Of a DNA stretch of 64,000 nt, positions 9,794 to 18,685 are shown piece after piece (position 1 is the stretch's first letter; each line of letters begins with the position of its first letter). The notes under the pieces were generated by a model, which saw only the letters and a program-made list of their open reading frames with translations, ran no database searches and was not told the DNA's origin. Position numbers and translations under genes: made by a program. Source of the stretch: Bacteroidales bacterium UBA5349 (GTDB taxonomy: Bacteria; Bacteroidota; Bacteroidia; Bacteroidales; Tenuifilaceae); assembly GCA_002410065.1 (NCBI GenBank), contig DHQB01000009.1, forward strand, positions 246,633 through 310,632, written 5' to 3'.

Positions 9794-11551
9794 ATGAAAA
9801 CCAAAGGAAAAGTAACAGGCATTATCGCCAACCTTGTAACTGTTGAGGTTGATGGCCCCGTTGCACAAAACGAAATATGTTACATTTACCGCGGTGAAAC
9901 CAAACTTATGGCTGAGGTAATTAAGATTACTGGCAAGTTTGCCTACGTTCAGGTCTTTGAGAGTACTCGTGGGCTTAAGGTTAACGATTCCGTGGAGTTT
10001 GAAGGGCATATGCTTGAAGCAACACTTGGACCGGGTTTGCTTTCGAAAAATTACGATGGCTTGCAGCACGATCTAGCTAAAATGGATGGTGTATTCTTAA
10101 AAGCTGGCGATTATACCGAGGCACTTGATTACGATGTTAAATGGACATTTACCCCCATTGCTAAACCTGGTGATACTGTTATTGCTGGCGATTGGCTTGG
10201 TGAAGTACCTGAAAATTGGGCTAGCCATAAAATTATGGTACCATTTAAGCTAAAAGGGACTTATACCGTTAAATCAGTTGTTGATGGCGGAGACTATGTT
10301 GTAAACGAGACCATTGCAGTTATAACTGATAAAGATGGTAACGATATCAATGTATCCATGGAGCAAAAATGGCCTGTAAAACTTGCTATTACTGCTTTTA
10401 ACAACAAGCCCAGGCCATTTAAGATTATGGAAACTGGGGTTCGTGTTATCGACACCTTTAACCCTATTGCTGAGGGTGGAACAGGTTTTATTCCTGGACC
10501 CTTTGGTAGTGGAAAAACGGTTCTTCAGCACGCCATTTCAAAGCAAGCAGAGGCCGACCTTATTATAGTTGCTGCTTGTGGGGAGCGTGCAAACGAGGTT
10601 GTGGAAATATTTGCTGAATTTCCTCACCTTGATGACCCTCGTACCGGTCGTAAGTTAATGGAACGAACCACGATTATTGCCAATACTTCAAATATGCCGG
10701 TAGCATCTAGGGAGGCTTCGGTATATACTGCAATGACTATTGCAGAGTATTACCGCTCAATGGGTCTTAGAGTACTTCTTTTGGCCGATTCAACCTCTCG
10801 GTGGGCACAAGCACTTCGCGAGATGAGTAACCGCATGGAAGAGCTTCCTGGGCCCGATGCATTCCCTATGGACTTACCCGCAGTTATTGCAAATTTCTAC
10901 TCAAGGGCAGGTTTGGTTTACCTAAACAATGGAGAAATGGGGTCAGTTACCTTTATTGGTACAGTTTCGCCAGCAGGTGGTAACCTTAAAGAACCCGTAA
11001 CAGAATCTACAAAAAAGGCCGCTCGTTGTTTCTATGCTCTTTCGCAGCAGCGTGCAGATAGTAAGCGATATCCTGCAGTTGACCCCATGGAGTCTTATTC
11101 AAAATATTTGGAATATCCCGAGATTATTGAATATTTGAACAAAACCATTGACGAAAACTGGGTTAATGACGTGCTAAAGGCTAAAAACTACGTACAGAAA
11201 GGGAAAGAGGCTGCTGAACAAATCAATATCCTTGGTGACGACGGTGTGCCTATTGAATATCACGATCGTTTATGGAAATCAGAACTTATCGACTTTATCA
11301 TTCTTCAACAGGATGCTTTTGATAAAATTGATTCTTCGTGCCCGCTTAACAGACAAAAGTATATGCTCGATAGGGTGCTAAGTATCTGCGATATGAACTT
11401 TAAGTTTGATCATTTTGAGGACTGCTCAACATTCTATAAAAATGCGATTAATGTTTTACGTCAAATGAACTACTCTGTTTTTGAGAGTGACGAGTTCAAA
11501 AAGTACGAAAAAGAAATAGATACTTTACTTAACGAAAGAAAGGCAGAATAA
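9794..11551 (+). CDS. ntpA: V-type ATP synthase/ATPase catalytic subunit A
   Basis: This is the catalytic nucleotide-binding subunit of the V1 head. The 585-residue length is normal for the family. The protein has the N-terminal beta-barrel (KTKGKVTGIIANLVTVEVDG), the A-specific non-homologous insert (about residues 110-200), Walker A GPFGSGKT at residues 235-242, the catalytic segment CGERANEV and the arginine-rich ADSTSRWAQALREMSNRMEE motif. LPAVIANFYSRAG and the helical C-terminal domain follow. The stop overlaps the start of ntpB by one base, indicating translational coupling. No odd substitutions were seen in the catalytic motifs. Confidence 0.97.
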   Translation: MKTKGKVTGIIANLVTVEVDGPVAQNEICYIYRGETKLMAEVIKITGKFAYVQVFESTRGLKVNDSVEFEGHMLEATLGPGLLSKNYDGLQHDLAKMDGVFLKAGDYTEALDYDVKWTFTPIAKPGDTVIAGDWLGEVPENWASHKIMVPFKLKGTYTVKSVVDGGDYVVNETIAVITDKDGNDINVSMEQKWPVKLAITAFNNKPRPFKIMETGVRVIDTFNPIAEGGTGFIPGPFGSGKTVLQHAISKQAEADLIIVAACGERANEVVEIFAEFPHLDDPRTGRKLMERTTIIANTSNMPVASREASVYTAMTIAEYYRSMGLRVLLLADSTSRWAQALREMSNRMEELPGPDAFPMDLPAVIANFYSRAGLVYLNNGEMGSVTFIGTVSPAGGNLKEPVTESTKKAARCFYALSQQRADSKRYPAVDPMESYSKYLEYPEIIEYLNKTIDENWVNDVLKAKNYVQKGKEAAEQINILGDDGVPIEYHDRLWKSELIDFIILQQDAFDKIDSSCPLNRQKYMLDRVLSICDMNFKFDHFEDCSTFYKNAINVLRQMNYSVFESDEFKKYEKEIDTLLNERKAE

Positions 11552-12876
11552 TGGAGACTAAAGCTTTTCAAAAAATTTATACCCAGCTAGTTGGAATTAC
11601 TAAGGCTACTTGTACGTTAAAAGCGCAAGGGGTAGCTAACGATGAGCTGGCCATGGTGCACGGTAGGTTGGCCCAAGTGGTAAAATTATACGGAGATATG
11701 ATTACCCTTCAGGTTTTTGGAGGAACAGAGGGAATACCCACTAATGCTGAGGTAGTTTTCTACGGTAAACCTCCAACACTAAAGGTGGGCGACGACTTAG
11801 CAGGTCGTTTTTTCAATGCATTTGGTCAACCTTTGTTTGGCGGAACCGAAATTGAAGGTGTTGAACGCGAAATTGGTGGCCCATCGGTTAACCCGCTTAG
11901 ACGTAAGCAACCATCGGAGCTTATTGCAACAGGTATTGCTGGTATCGACCTGAATAACACTCTGGTAACAGGTCAGAAAATTCCATTCTTTGCCGATCCC
12001 GATCAGCCTTACAATCAGGTAATGGCCAACGTTGCGCTTCGTGCACAAGCCGATAAGATTATTCTTGGTGGAATGGGACTAACCAACGACGACTTCTTAT
12101 ACTTTAAGAATGTATTCGAGAATGCTGGAGCTCTCGACCGTATTATTTGTTTTGTAAATACTACAGAGCAACCACCTGTTGAGCGACTTTTAGTGCCCGA
12201 TATGGCTCTTACAGCAGCAGAATACTTTGCAACAGAGAAAAATGAGAAAGTACTGGTTCTGCTAACCGATATGACTCTTTACGCTGATGCTTTGAGTATT
12301 GTATCGAACCGTATGGATCAAATCCCCTCGAAAGACTCAATGCCTGGTTCTTTATACTCTGACTTGGCAAAAATTTACGAGAAAGCGGTTCAGTTTCCCG
12401 AGGGTGGATCGATTACCATAGTTGCAGTAACAACTCTTTCTGGAGGCGATATTACACACGCCATTCCTGATAATACTGGATATATCACTGAGGGACAGCT
12501 ATTCCTTCGTACCGATTCCGATACGAATAAGGTAATTGTTGACCCATTCCGAAGTTTATCACGTCTTAAGCAGCTAGTTATTGGTAAGAAAACCCGTGAG
12601 GATCATCCACAGGTAATGAACGCTGCAGTTAGGCTTTATGCAGATGCGGCCAATGCCAAAACCAAACTCGAAAACGGTTTCGACCTTTCGGATTACGATG
12701 AGCGTTGCCTGAAGTTTGCTCACGATTACTCGATTAAACTTCTTGCAATTGACGTTAATATCGAAATTGAATCAATGCTTAACCTTGGATGGGAACTGTT
12801 TGCCAAGCACTTTACTAAGGCAGAGGTTGCTATTCGTCAGGAGCTAGTTGATAAATATTGGCCAGCAAAGCAGTAA
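11551..12876 (+). CDS. ntpB: V-type ATP synthase/ATPase regulatory subunit B
   Basis: Subunit B alternates with A in the hexameric head and contributes the arginine finger rather than catalysis. The 441-residue protein lacks a canonical P-loop: the corresponding stretch is VTGQKIPFFADPDQPYNQVM, as expected for B. Family motifs include ERLLVPDMALTAAEYFATEK, LLTDMTLYADALS, MPGSLYSDLAKIYEKA and GYITEGQLFLRTD. Its ATG shares a base with the stop of ntpA. The next gene starts 12 bp further on. Confidence 0.96.
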   Translation: METKAFQKIYTQLVGITKATCTLKAQGVANDELAMVHGRLAQVVKLYGDMITLQVFGGTEGIPTNAEVVFYGKPPTLKVGDDLAGRFFNAFGQPLFGGTEIEGVEREIGGPSVNPLRRKQPSELIATGIAGIDLNNTLVTGQKIPFFADPDQPYNQVMANVALRAQADKIILGGMGLTNDDFLYFKNVFENAGALDRIICFVNTTEQPPVERLLVPDMALTAAEYFATEKNEKVLVLLTDMTLYADALSIVSNRMDQIPSKDSMPGSLYSDLAKIYEKAVQFPEGGSITIVAVTTLSGGDITHAIPDNTGYITEGQLFLRTDSDTNKVIVDPFRSLSRLKQLVIGKKTREDHPQVMNAAVRLYADAANAKTKLENGFDLSDYDERCLKFAHDYSIKLLAIDVNIEIESMLNLGWELFAKHFTKAEVAIRQELVDKYWPAKQ

Positions 12877-12888
12877 AAACCATTTACA

Positions 12889-13491
12889 ATGGCAATAAAA
12901 TTTCAGTTCAATAAAACTTCGCTTAACGATCTTAACAAACAGTTAAAGGTTCGCCAGCGAGCTTTGCCTACTCTTAAAAACAAAGAATCGGCACTGCGAG
13001 CTGAGGTTAAACGTGCAAGAGACCAAGCAAAAGAGCTGGAGCAAAAACTGGAGCAAAAAATGCGAGAGTTTGACTACATGGTAAGCCTTTGGGGTGAGTT
13101 TGAGCACAACCTAATAAGCGTAGAAGACGTTAAGTTAAAAATCATAAAAATTGCCGGGGTACGAATTCCTGTTTTAGAAGACGTTATTTTTAAGGTAAAA
13201 GATTATAGCCTGTTTGCACGTCCATTCTGGTATCCAACAGGAGTTGAGATACTTAAAGAATTGGCTAAAGTTGGTATCGAGAGTGTTTTTTATAGTGAAA
13301 AAATGCGTTTGCTAGACCATGCAAGGAAGAAGACCACGCAAAAGGTAAATCTTTACGAAAAGGTTCAAATACCCGGCTACGAAACTGCCATAATGAAAAT
13401 TAAGCGCTTTATGGAGGATGAAGAGAACCTTGCCAAGTCATCAATGAAAATTGTGAAAAACCGACAGCAGAATATGGAGGTAGAAGCATGA
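12889..13491 (+). CDS. ntpD: V-type ATP synthase/ATPase subunit D (central rotor shaft)
   Basis: Subunit D is the long coiled-coil shaft turning inside the A3B3 head. The 200-residue protein opens with KFQFNKTSLNDLNKQLKVRQ. It has two long heptad-rich helices (about 10-70 and 135-190) separated by a small domain, the usual D layout. Its stop overlaps the start of the next gene (ATGA). No gene for rotor subunit F, which normally sits on D, is present. Confidence 0.9.
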   Translation: MAIKFQFNKTSLNDLNKQLKVRQRALPTLKNKESALRAEVKRARDQAKELEQKLEQKMREFDYMVSLWGEFEHNLISVEDVKLKIIKIAGVRIPVLEDVIFKVKDYSLFARPFWYPTGVEILKELAKVGIESVFYSEKMRLLDHARKKTTQKVNLYEKVQIPGYETAIMKIKRFMEDEENLAKSSMKIVKNRQQNMEVEA

Positions 13492-15311
13492 TAGTACCAA
13501 TGATAAAATACGGATTCCTGGTATATCACCGCGATTTTGACTCTTTTCTGAGCAGGTTGCAGGAGATGGGAATGGTTGATATCGAAAGGCATACAACAGC
13601 GCTTTCCGATGAGGAACGCAGTTTACTAAATGACATCAATCGCTATAATCAAACGCTCAAAGAGTTAAAGATTAGGGCATCGCAACTAGACAAGATTAGC
13701 CAAGTGGCACCATTGGACTCTGAATCAGTTCTTTCAGAGTTTGAAACCTTAGTTAAAGAAAAAGAACAGATTGAAAACTCTATACGTAAGGCTCAGAAGG
13801 ATTTAAATGATGTTAAGCCCTGGGGGAGTTTTAATATCGATCTACTTAAAACGCTTAGTGAATCAGGTCTTAGCATTAAGTTCTACGTAACAAATGAGAA
13901 GGCCTTTGATGAGACTCTACTCGCAGAACATACTATAGAAGTGATTAACAATGAAGCGGGGCAGGTTTACTTTGTATGGATTCAACAGGGCGATAAAGAC
14001 ACTTCGCTCCCCATTGATGCTGTAGAGGTAAAAATACCAAACTACTCCGCATCTGGAAAAGAGACAGAAATAGCCACTTTCCGTGGTCGTATTAGCGAAA
14101 TTGAAAATCGCATAAACGAGTTAACCCACTTTGTTTCACAGTTAGAGGCTACAAAGGATGAGTTAGTTAATCAATTTGAGATTAACTCCGTAACCCATAG
14201 TGCCGATAAACAAGCTGATGATAAGGTGTTGATTTTAAATGGCTGGGTTCCCCAACCAAAAAACGATGAGTTTATTAAGTTTATTGAGCAGGAGAGCATT
14301 ATTTATGTATCCGAAAAAGCAAAAAGAGAAGATAATGCCCCTATATTGCTAAAGAACAATCGATTTGCTAGACTTTTTGAGCCAATAGGCAGTCTTTTTA
14401 CAAATCCTACCTATGGTGAGTTAGATCTTACACCTCTTTTTGCCCCATTCTTCATGATGTTCTTTGGCTTTTGCCTAGGCGATGCTGGGTATGGTCTTGT
14501 TATGTTATTGGGCGCAAGCATTTTTAAGCGTAAGGTTAACAAAAAGATGCGCCCCATACTTTCGCTTGTTCAATGGTTAGCCCTAGCAACTATTATCTTT
14601 GGAATGATTACAGGAACATTTTTTGGCATTGAGCTAGTTAACGTGGAAATTCCCTTTATTCAGAAGTTTAAAAACTTGTTCCTTGACCAGAATCAACTTT
14701 TTGCTTTAGCCCTTATTGTTGGAGGAATCCAAATTGTTTTTGGTATGTTCGTTAAAGCTGCTAACGAGATAAGACTTTGGGGTTGGATGCATTCCATTAC
14801 AACATTCAGTTGGCTACTTCTAATTCTCGGCACACTAGTCTTCTATGGTTTATCTATGGTTGAAGGACTGAATGTTGAATTTATGGGTATAGGCCATAAA
14901 ATTATCTTAGGAGTTGCCGCTATAGGTATAATGTTCTTCAATAGCCCAGGCAAAAATCCTTTTGTAAACTTTGGGTTAGGGCTTTGGGGAGTATATAATA
15001 TGGTAACCGGATTATTTGGTGATATACTATCCTATATCCGTCTGTTTGCGCTTGGTTTATCAAGTGCAATTCTGGGAAACGTTTTCAATAGTTTAGCCTT
15101 TGGTATGGCACCCGATATACCAGTAATTGGAGCAATTGTAACCATTCTTATTCTGGTTGCAGGCCACTCCATTAACCTGTTTATGGCTGCGCTGGGTTCG
15201 CTTGTGCATCCAATGCGATTAACATTTGTTGAGTTTTACAAAAACTCAGGCTTTATAGGTGGGGGAAAAACCTATCAACCTTTTGAGAAAAAAATTAAAC
15301 AAACGATTTAG
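13488..15311 (+). CDS. ntpI: V-type ATP synthase/ATPase subunit I (a-subunit homologue)
   Basis: Subunit I is the membrane stator that provides the ion half-channels. The 607-residue protein has a soluble N-terminal half with coiled coils (about 1-270) and a membrane half with seven or eight predicted helices. The latter includes FFMMFFGFCLGDAGYGLVML and the key segment DILSYIRLFALGLSSA. Arg518 in that segment corresponds to the essential arginine facing the rotor ring. The start overlaps ntpD by four bases, and ntpK follows after 34 bp. Confidence 0.94.
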   Translation: MIVPMIKYGFLVYHRDFDSFLSRLQEMGMVDIERHTTALSDEERSLLNDINRYNQTLKELKIRASQLDKISQVAPLDSESVLSEFETLVKEKEQIENSIRKAQKDLNDVKPWGSFNIDLLKTLSESGLSIKFYVTNEKAFDETLLAEHTIEVINNEAGQVYFVWIQQGDKDTSLPIDAVEVKIPNYSASGKETEIATFRGRISEIENRINELTHFVSQLEATKDELVNQFEINSVTHSADKQADDKVLILNGWVPQPKNDEFIKFIEQESIIYVSEKAKREDNAPILLKNNRFARLFEPIGSLFTNPTYGELDLTPLFAPFFMMFFGFCLGDAGYGLVMLLGASIFKRKVNKKMRPILSLVQWLALATIIFGMITGTFFGIELVNVEIPFIQKFKNLFLDQNQLFALALIVGGIQIVFGMFVKAANEIRLWGWMHSITTFSWLLLILGTLVFYGLSMVEGLNVEFMGIGHKIILGVAAIGIMFFNSPGKNPFVNFGLGLWGVYNMVTGLFGDILSYIRLFALGLSSAILGNVFNSLAFGMAPDIPVIGAIVTILILVAGHSINLFMAALGSLVHPMRLTFVEFYKNSGFIGGGKTYQPFEKKIKQTI

Positions 15312-15345
15312 ATAAACTATTTAAATAACAATAAACTAGTAAATT

Positions 15346-15795
15346 ATGGAACCAATTATTTTTGCTTATTTTGGGATCGGTATTATGATTATCCTATCGG
15401 GTGTAGGGAGCGCATATGGCGTAACCATTGGCGGTAACGCCTCTATTGGAGCTATGAAGAAAGATCCTTCTGCTTTTGGTAATTATATGGTACTTAGCGC
15501 ACTTCCTGGCACTCAAGGATTATATGGATTTGCGGGTTACTTTATGCTTGCTGGTTACCTTATACCTGAAATGACTTGGGCTTCTGCTGCAGCTGTTTTT
15601 GGTGCTGGTATTGCCATGGGATTTGTTGGTTTTTTCTCAGCAATTCGTCAGGGTCAAGTTTGTGCCAACGGCATTGCTGCTATGGGTTCGGGTCACAAAG
15701 TTTTTGGTAATACGCTAATTCTTGCTGTATTCCCTGAACTATACGCAATTGTAGCACTTGCAGCTGTTTTCCTAATTGGACAATCGTTAGGTTAA
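15346..15795 (+). CDS. ntpK: V-type ATP synthase/ATPase subunit K (proteolipid, double hairpin, Na+-type ligands)
   Basis: The 149-residue rotor-ring subunit has four transmembrane helices formed by two c-type hairpins. Compared from memory with Enterococcus hirae NtpK, all listed Na+ ligands are present at a constant offset of eight residues: Leu53, Thr56, Gln57 and Tyr60 in LPGTQGLYGF, Gln102 in RQGQV, and Glu131 in FPELYAI. Only the second hairpin carries the ion-binding carboxylate. This predicts a Na+-coupled enzyme. It is the last gene of the operon, followed by a strong terminator. I infer that the complex works as a Na+ pump or Na+-driven synthase. Confidence 0.95.
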   Translation: MEPIIFAYFGIGIMIILSGVGSAYGVTIGGNASIGAMKKDPSAFGNYMVLSALPGTQGLYGFAGYFMLAGYLIPEMTWASAAAVFGAGIAMGFVGFFSAIRQGQVCANGIAAMGSGHKVFGNTLILAVFPELYAIVALAAVFLIGQSLG

Positions 15796-15815
15796 AAAAT
15801 TAGATACTAATTCAG

Positions 15816-15848
15816 AATAGCCCTTGTGATTCACAAGGGCTATTTTTA
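15816..15848 (+). terminator. Intrinsic terminator of the V-ATPase operon
   Basis: A perfect inverted repeat (AATAGCCCTTGTGA and its complement) is followed by a run of Ts, 21 bp after the ntpK stop. Confidence 0.85.
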
Positions 15849-16067
15849 TGTGAATAAAAATGTAAAAAACAAAAGTAAAAGGGAAGTAATAATATACCAT
15901 TGCTGCATTATTTGACACTTATTAGTCTGTAGTTCAAGAGATAAAAGCAAATATGATGTTTAATCAACATTATCCATACTTTTAAAATGAGATGAGAATT
16001 ATTAATGTTTGCTTGTTTTTATTAGTAAAGCCATTTAACTTAGCTTTTTAAACTAATAAAGAATACC

Positions 16068-16730
16068 ATGGAAAACAAGAACAATTTTGATTTTAAGGAA
16101 TTCATCCAAAGCTCACGCGATGTATTGGTAAATCCTAAAGAATTTTACAGTCGATTTGAGCTAACGGGGGGTATTGTACAACCTCTTATTAAGGCATTAA
16201 TTTATGGTGCTATAGCTGGATTATTTTCAATGATCTGGAGTTTTGTTCACATAGGGGGTGCTTTTGGAGGAATGTTTGGTGGCGCTGCAGGTGTTGGTAT
16301 ATTCTTCATGACCATTATTGGAGCAGTGATTGGTGCTTTTATAATGGGGGTTATTGTTCTAGTTCTTTCCTCGATATGTGGTGGGAATACTGATTATGAG
16401 GCAAATTTTAGAGTTGCAGTATCAATTATGGTAGTTTACCCAATAACTGCATTACTTAGTTTTTTAGGAGGGATTAGTTTTTGGATAAGTACTCTAGTTG
16501 GTCTTGCTATCAATCTTTATGCAATATACATGCTATATTTTGGTTTAACGTTGTCACTAAAAGGTAAAGAACAATCAGCAAAAGTTACTGGTTTTGTTTT
16601 GGGAGGTCTACTAGTTTTATTTATGCTTATTGGTGCTGGAACGCGTCATGCGGCTAAAACATATTTAGATTATGGATCTAACCAAATTGAAAATAACCTT
16701 GAGAGCACAGAAGGAATAGCTGAAAACTAA
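16068..16730 (+). CDS. YIP1 family integral membrane protein
   Basis: This 220-residue protein has a short soluble N terminus (DFKEFIQSSRDVLVNPKEFY, typical of the bacterial Yip1 domain, in which the first helix leads into a NPKEF-like turn). Five or six membrane helices follow, rich in Gly, Ala and Ile, from about residue 40 to 205. The tail is polar. The function of bacterial Yip1 proteins is not established. It stands alone between two terminators, with its own 270-bp upstream region. Confidence 0.8.
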   Translation: MENKNNFDFKEFIQSSRDVLVNPKEFYSRFELTGGIVQPLIKALIYGAIAGLFSMIWSFVHIGGAFGGMFGGAAGVGIFFMTIIGAVIGAFIMGVIVLVLSSICGGNTDYEANFRVAVSIMVVYPITALLSFLGGISFWISTLVGLAINLYAIYMLYFGLTLSLKGKEQSAKVTGFVLGGLLVLFMLIGAGTRHAAKTYLDYGSNQIENNLESTEGIAEN

Positions 16731-16850
16731 AAAGGGAAAAACTAATGTCGTTTGCTCTTAAAAAAAGAGTAACTGCATAAGAATAGGTTCAAGATAATGC
16801 AAAAGAAATATAGATAAACATAGGAATAGCACCTTATCCATGTAATAAAG

Positions 16851-16877
16851 AAAAACAGCGCTTTGGCGCTGTTTTTT
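16851..16877. terminator. Bidirectional terminator between YIP1 and ygiQ genes
   Basis: CAGCGC/GCGCTG forms a 6-bp GC stem with loop TTTG. It is flanked by five As on the left and six Ts on the right, so it can end transcription from both converging genes. Confidence 0.85.
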
Positions 16878-16893
16878 ATTGCTATAGAGTAGC

Positions 16894-18648
16894 TTAGTTT
16901 TTGGGCTTAACCTTTATTATTTTTTTGGGTTTATAATACTTAGTAAAAAAAAGTTCGCGTTGTTTTAACTTTCCCACTTTGCTTCGCTCAACAAAAACCT
17001 TACTCCCTGTATAGGGATCAACTCCTGTGTAAAAAATTGTTGAGGCTAGTGTCATCGGAGTAGGCGTAAAGTCTTGAACCTGTTCTAGTTGTATCCCCAT
17101 ACTTTGTACCGTTTTGGAAAGACTCTGCATATGTTCAATTGAGCAACCCGGATGGCTTGAAATAAAGTATGGTACTAACTGTTGGTTTAGCGCGTGTATT
17201 CGGTTTAGAGTATCGAATTTTTCTTTAAGCTGAATAAAGAGTCTAAAGTTAGGCTTTCGCATATGCTTAAGAACGTCTTCTTCGGTGTGCTCCGGGGCTA
17301 CTTTAAGTCTTCCCGACACATGGTGCCTAACAACGTCCTCAAAGTATTGTCTGTTAGTCGAATTACTCCAATCGGCAAACAAATCGTACCTTAAACCACT
17401 TCCAATAAAAGCCTTCTTAACCCCTTCAAGCGTTCTCGTTTTTTTATAGAGATTTATAAGTGGTTGGTGATCTGTATTTAAGTTAGCGCAGATCTTAGGG
17501 TATATACACGATGGTTTCTTGCACTTTTTACAGACATTAAGGTCAATGCCTTGCATCATGTACATATTAGCCGATGGACCGCCTAAATCGCTTAAATAGC
17601 CCTTAAAATCAGGCATTTTTACTACTGTTTCAACCTCACGAAGAATTGAATTCTGCGATCGGCTAGAAATAAACTTACCCTGATGCGCCGATATTGTACA
17701 AAAACTGCATCCTCCAAAACATCCTCTATGGATATTTATCGAGAACTTAATCATTTCCCAAGCGGGTATGGTTTTCCCTCTATACCTTGGATGTGGTGAT
17801 CGCATGAATGGTAAATCATAAATACAATCCATTTCGGGTGTAGAGGCAGGTTCTAATGGGGGATTTACAATTACATATCCACTATCCACTGGCTCAATTA
17901 GCCGCTTACTCATAAGTTTATTCGACTCAATTTCAATATGCATAAAGTTTTCACCAAATTTTTGGGGCGACTTCAAGCAATCTTCAAAGCTATTGAGTAC
18001 AATGCTCTCAACATCATCAGAATAAGCGTTTTCTTTTTTAGTGTAGAATGCTGTTTGGGGTAATGTGTCAATGGTATTAATACTAGTCCCCGAGTTTATC
18101 AAATTGGCAATTTCAACAATTGTTCTCTCACCCATACCGTATACAATCAAATCGGCTTTGCTGCTTAGTAGGATACTTGGCAAGATTTCATCTTTCCAAT
18201 AGTCATAATGGCTCAACCTACGTAAGGAGGCTTCAACCCCACCAAGAACAAGTGGAATTTCAGGGAAAAGGTTCTTTATGATATTCGAGTAAATATTTAC
18301 CGCATAATCGGGCCTAAAACCCGATTCCCCGCCTGGAGTATAGGCATCGTCGCTGCGGAGCCTTTTGTTTGCAGTGTAATGGTTTACCATGGAATCCATG
18401 CTGCCCGAGGTAACGGCAAAGAAAAGGCGAGGTTTGCCTAGTTTTTTGAAATCACGAAGGTCGTCGCGCCAATTGGGTTGAGGTACAATTGCAACTTTAT
18501 ATCCAGCCTTTTCGAGCACACGTCCAACTACTGCTGCACCAAATGAAGGGTGATCAATATAGGCATCACCAGTAAAAAGGATAACATCTGCCTGTTCCCA
18601 TCCAAGCACATCCATCTCCTTTTTTGAGGTAGGCAAGAATTTCGGCAT
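16894..18648 (-). CDS. YgiQ family radical SAM protein
   Basis: The UPF0313 protein has an N-terminal B12-binding-like region (DVILFTGDAYIDHPSFGAAV), the radical SAM cluster motif CFGGCSFC (Cys-x3-Cys-x2-Cys) inside NIHRGCFGGCSFCTISAHQG, a Cys-rich insert (CKKCKKPSCIYPKIC), and the C-terminal YgiQ domain (QVQDFTPTPMTLASTIFYTG). The reaction is unknown. The frame is open back to an ATG at 18720, overlapping queA by 35 bp. I prefer the ATG at 18648 (MPKFLPTSKKEMD) because homologues start shortly before LPTSKKEM and because it removes the overlap. The gene follows queA and is probably co-transcribed with it. Confidence 0.88.
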   Translation of the reverse strand: MPKFLPTSKKEMDVLGWEQADVILFTGDAYIDHPSFGAAVVGRVLEKAGYKVAIVPQPNWRDDLRDFKKLGKPRLFFAVTSGSMDSMVNHYTANKRLRSDDAYTPGGESGFRPDYAVNIYSNIIKNLFPEIPLVLGGVEASLRRLSHYDYWKDEILPSILLSSKADLIVYGMGERTIVEIANLINSGTSINTIDTLPQTAFYTKKENAYSDDVESIVLNSFEDCLKSPQKFGENFMHIEIESNKLMSKRLIEPVDSGYVIVNPPLEPASTPEMDCIYDLPFMRSPHPRYRGKTIPAWEMIKFSINIHRGCFGGCSFCTISAHQGKFISSRSQNSILREVETVVKMPDFKGYLSDLGGPSANMYMMQGIDLNVCKKCKKPSCIYPKICANLNTDHQPLINLYKKTRTLEGVKKAFIGSGLRYDLFADWSNSTNRQYFEDVVRHHVSGRLKVAPEHTEEDVLKHMRKPNFRLFIQLKEKFDTLNRIHALNQQLVPYFISSHPGCSIEHMQSLSKTVQSMGIQLEQVQDFTPTPMTLASTIFYTGVDPYTGSKVFVERSKVGKLKQRELFFTKYYKPKKIIKVKPKN

Positions 18649-18685
18649 TGGTTTAATTTTGTTCAATGATCTTTTTTTAAATGAT

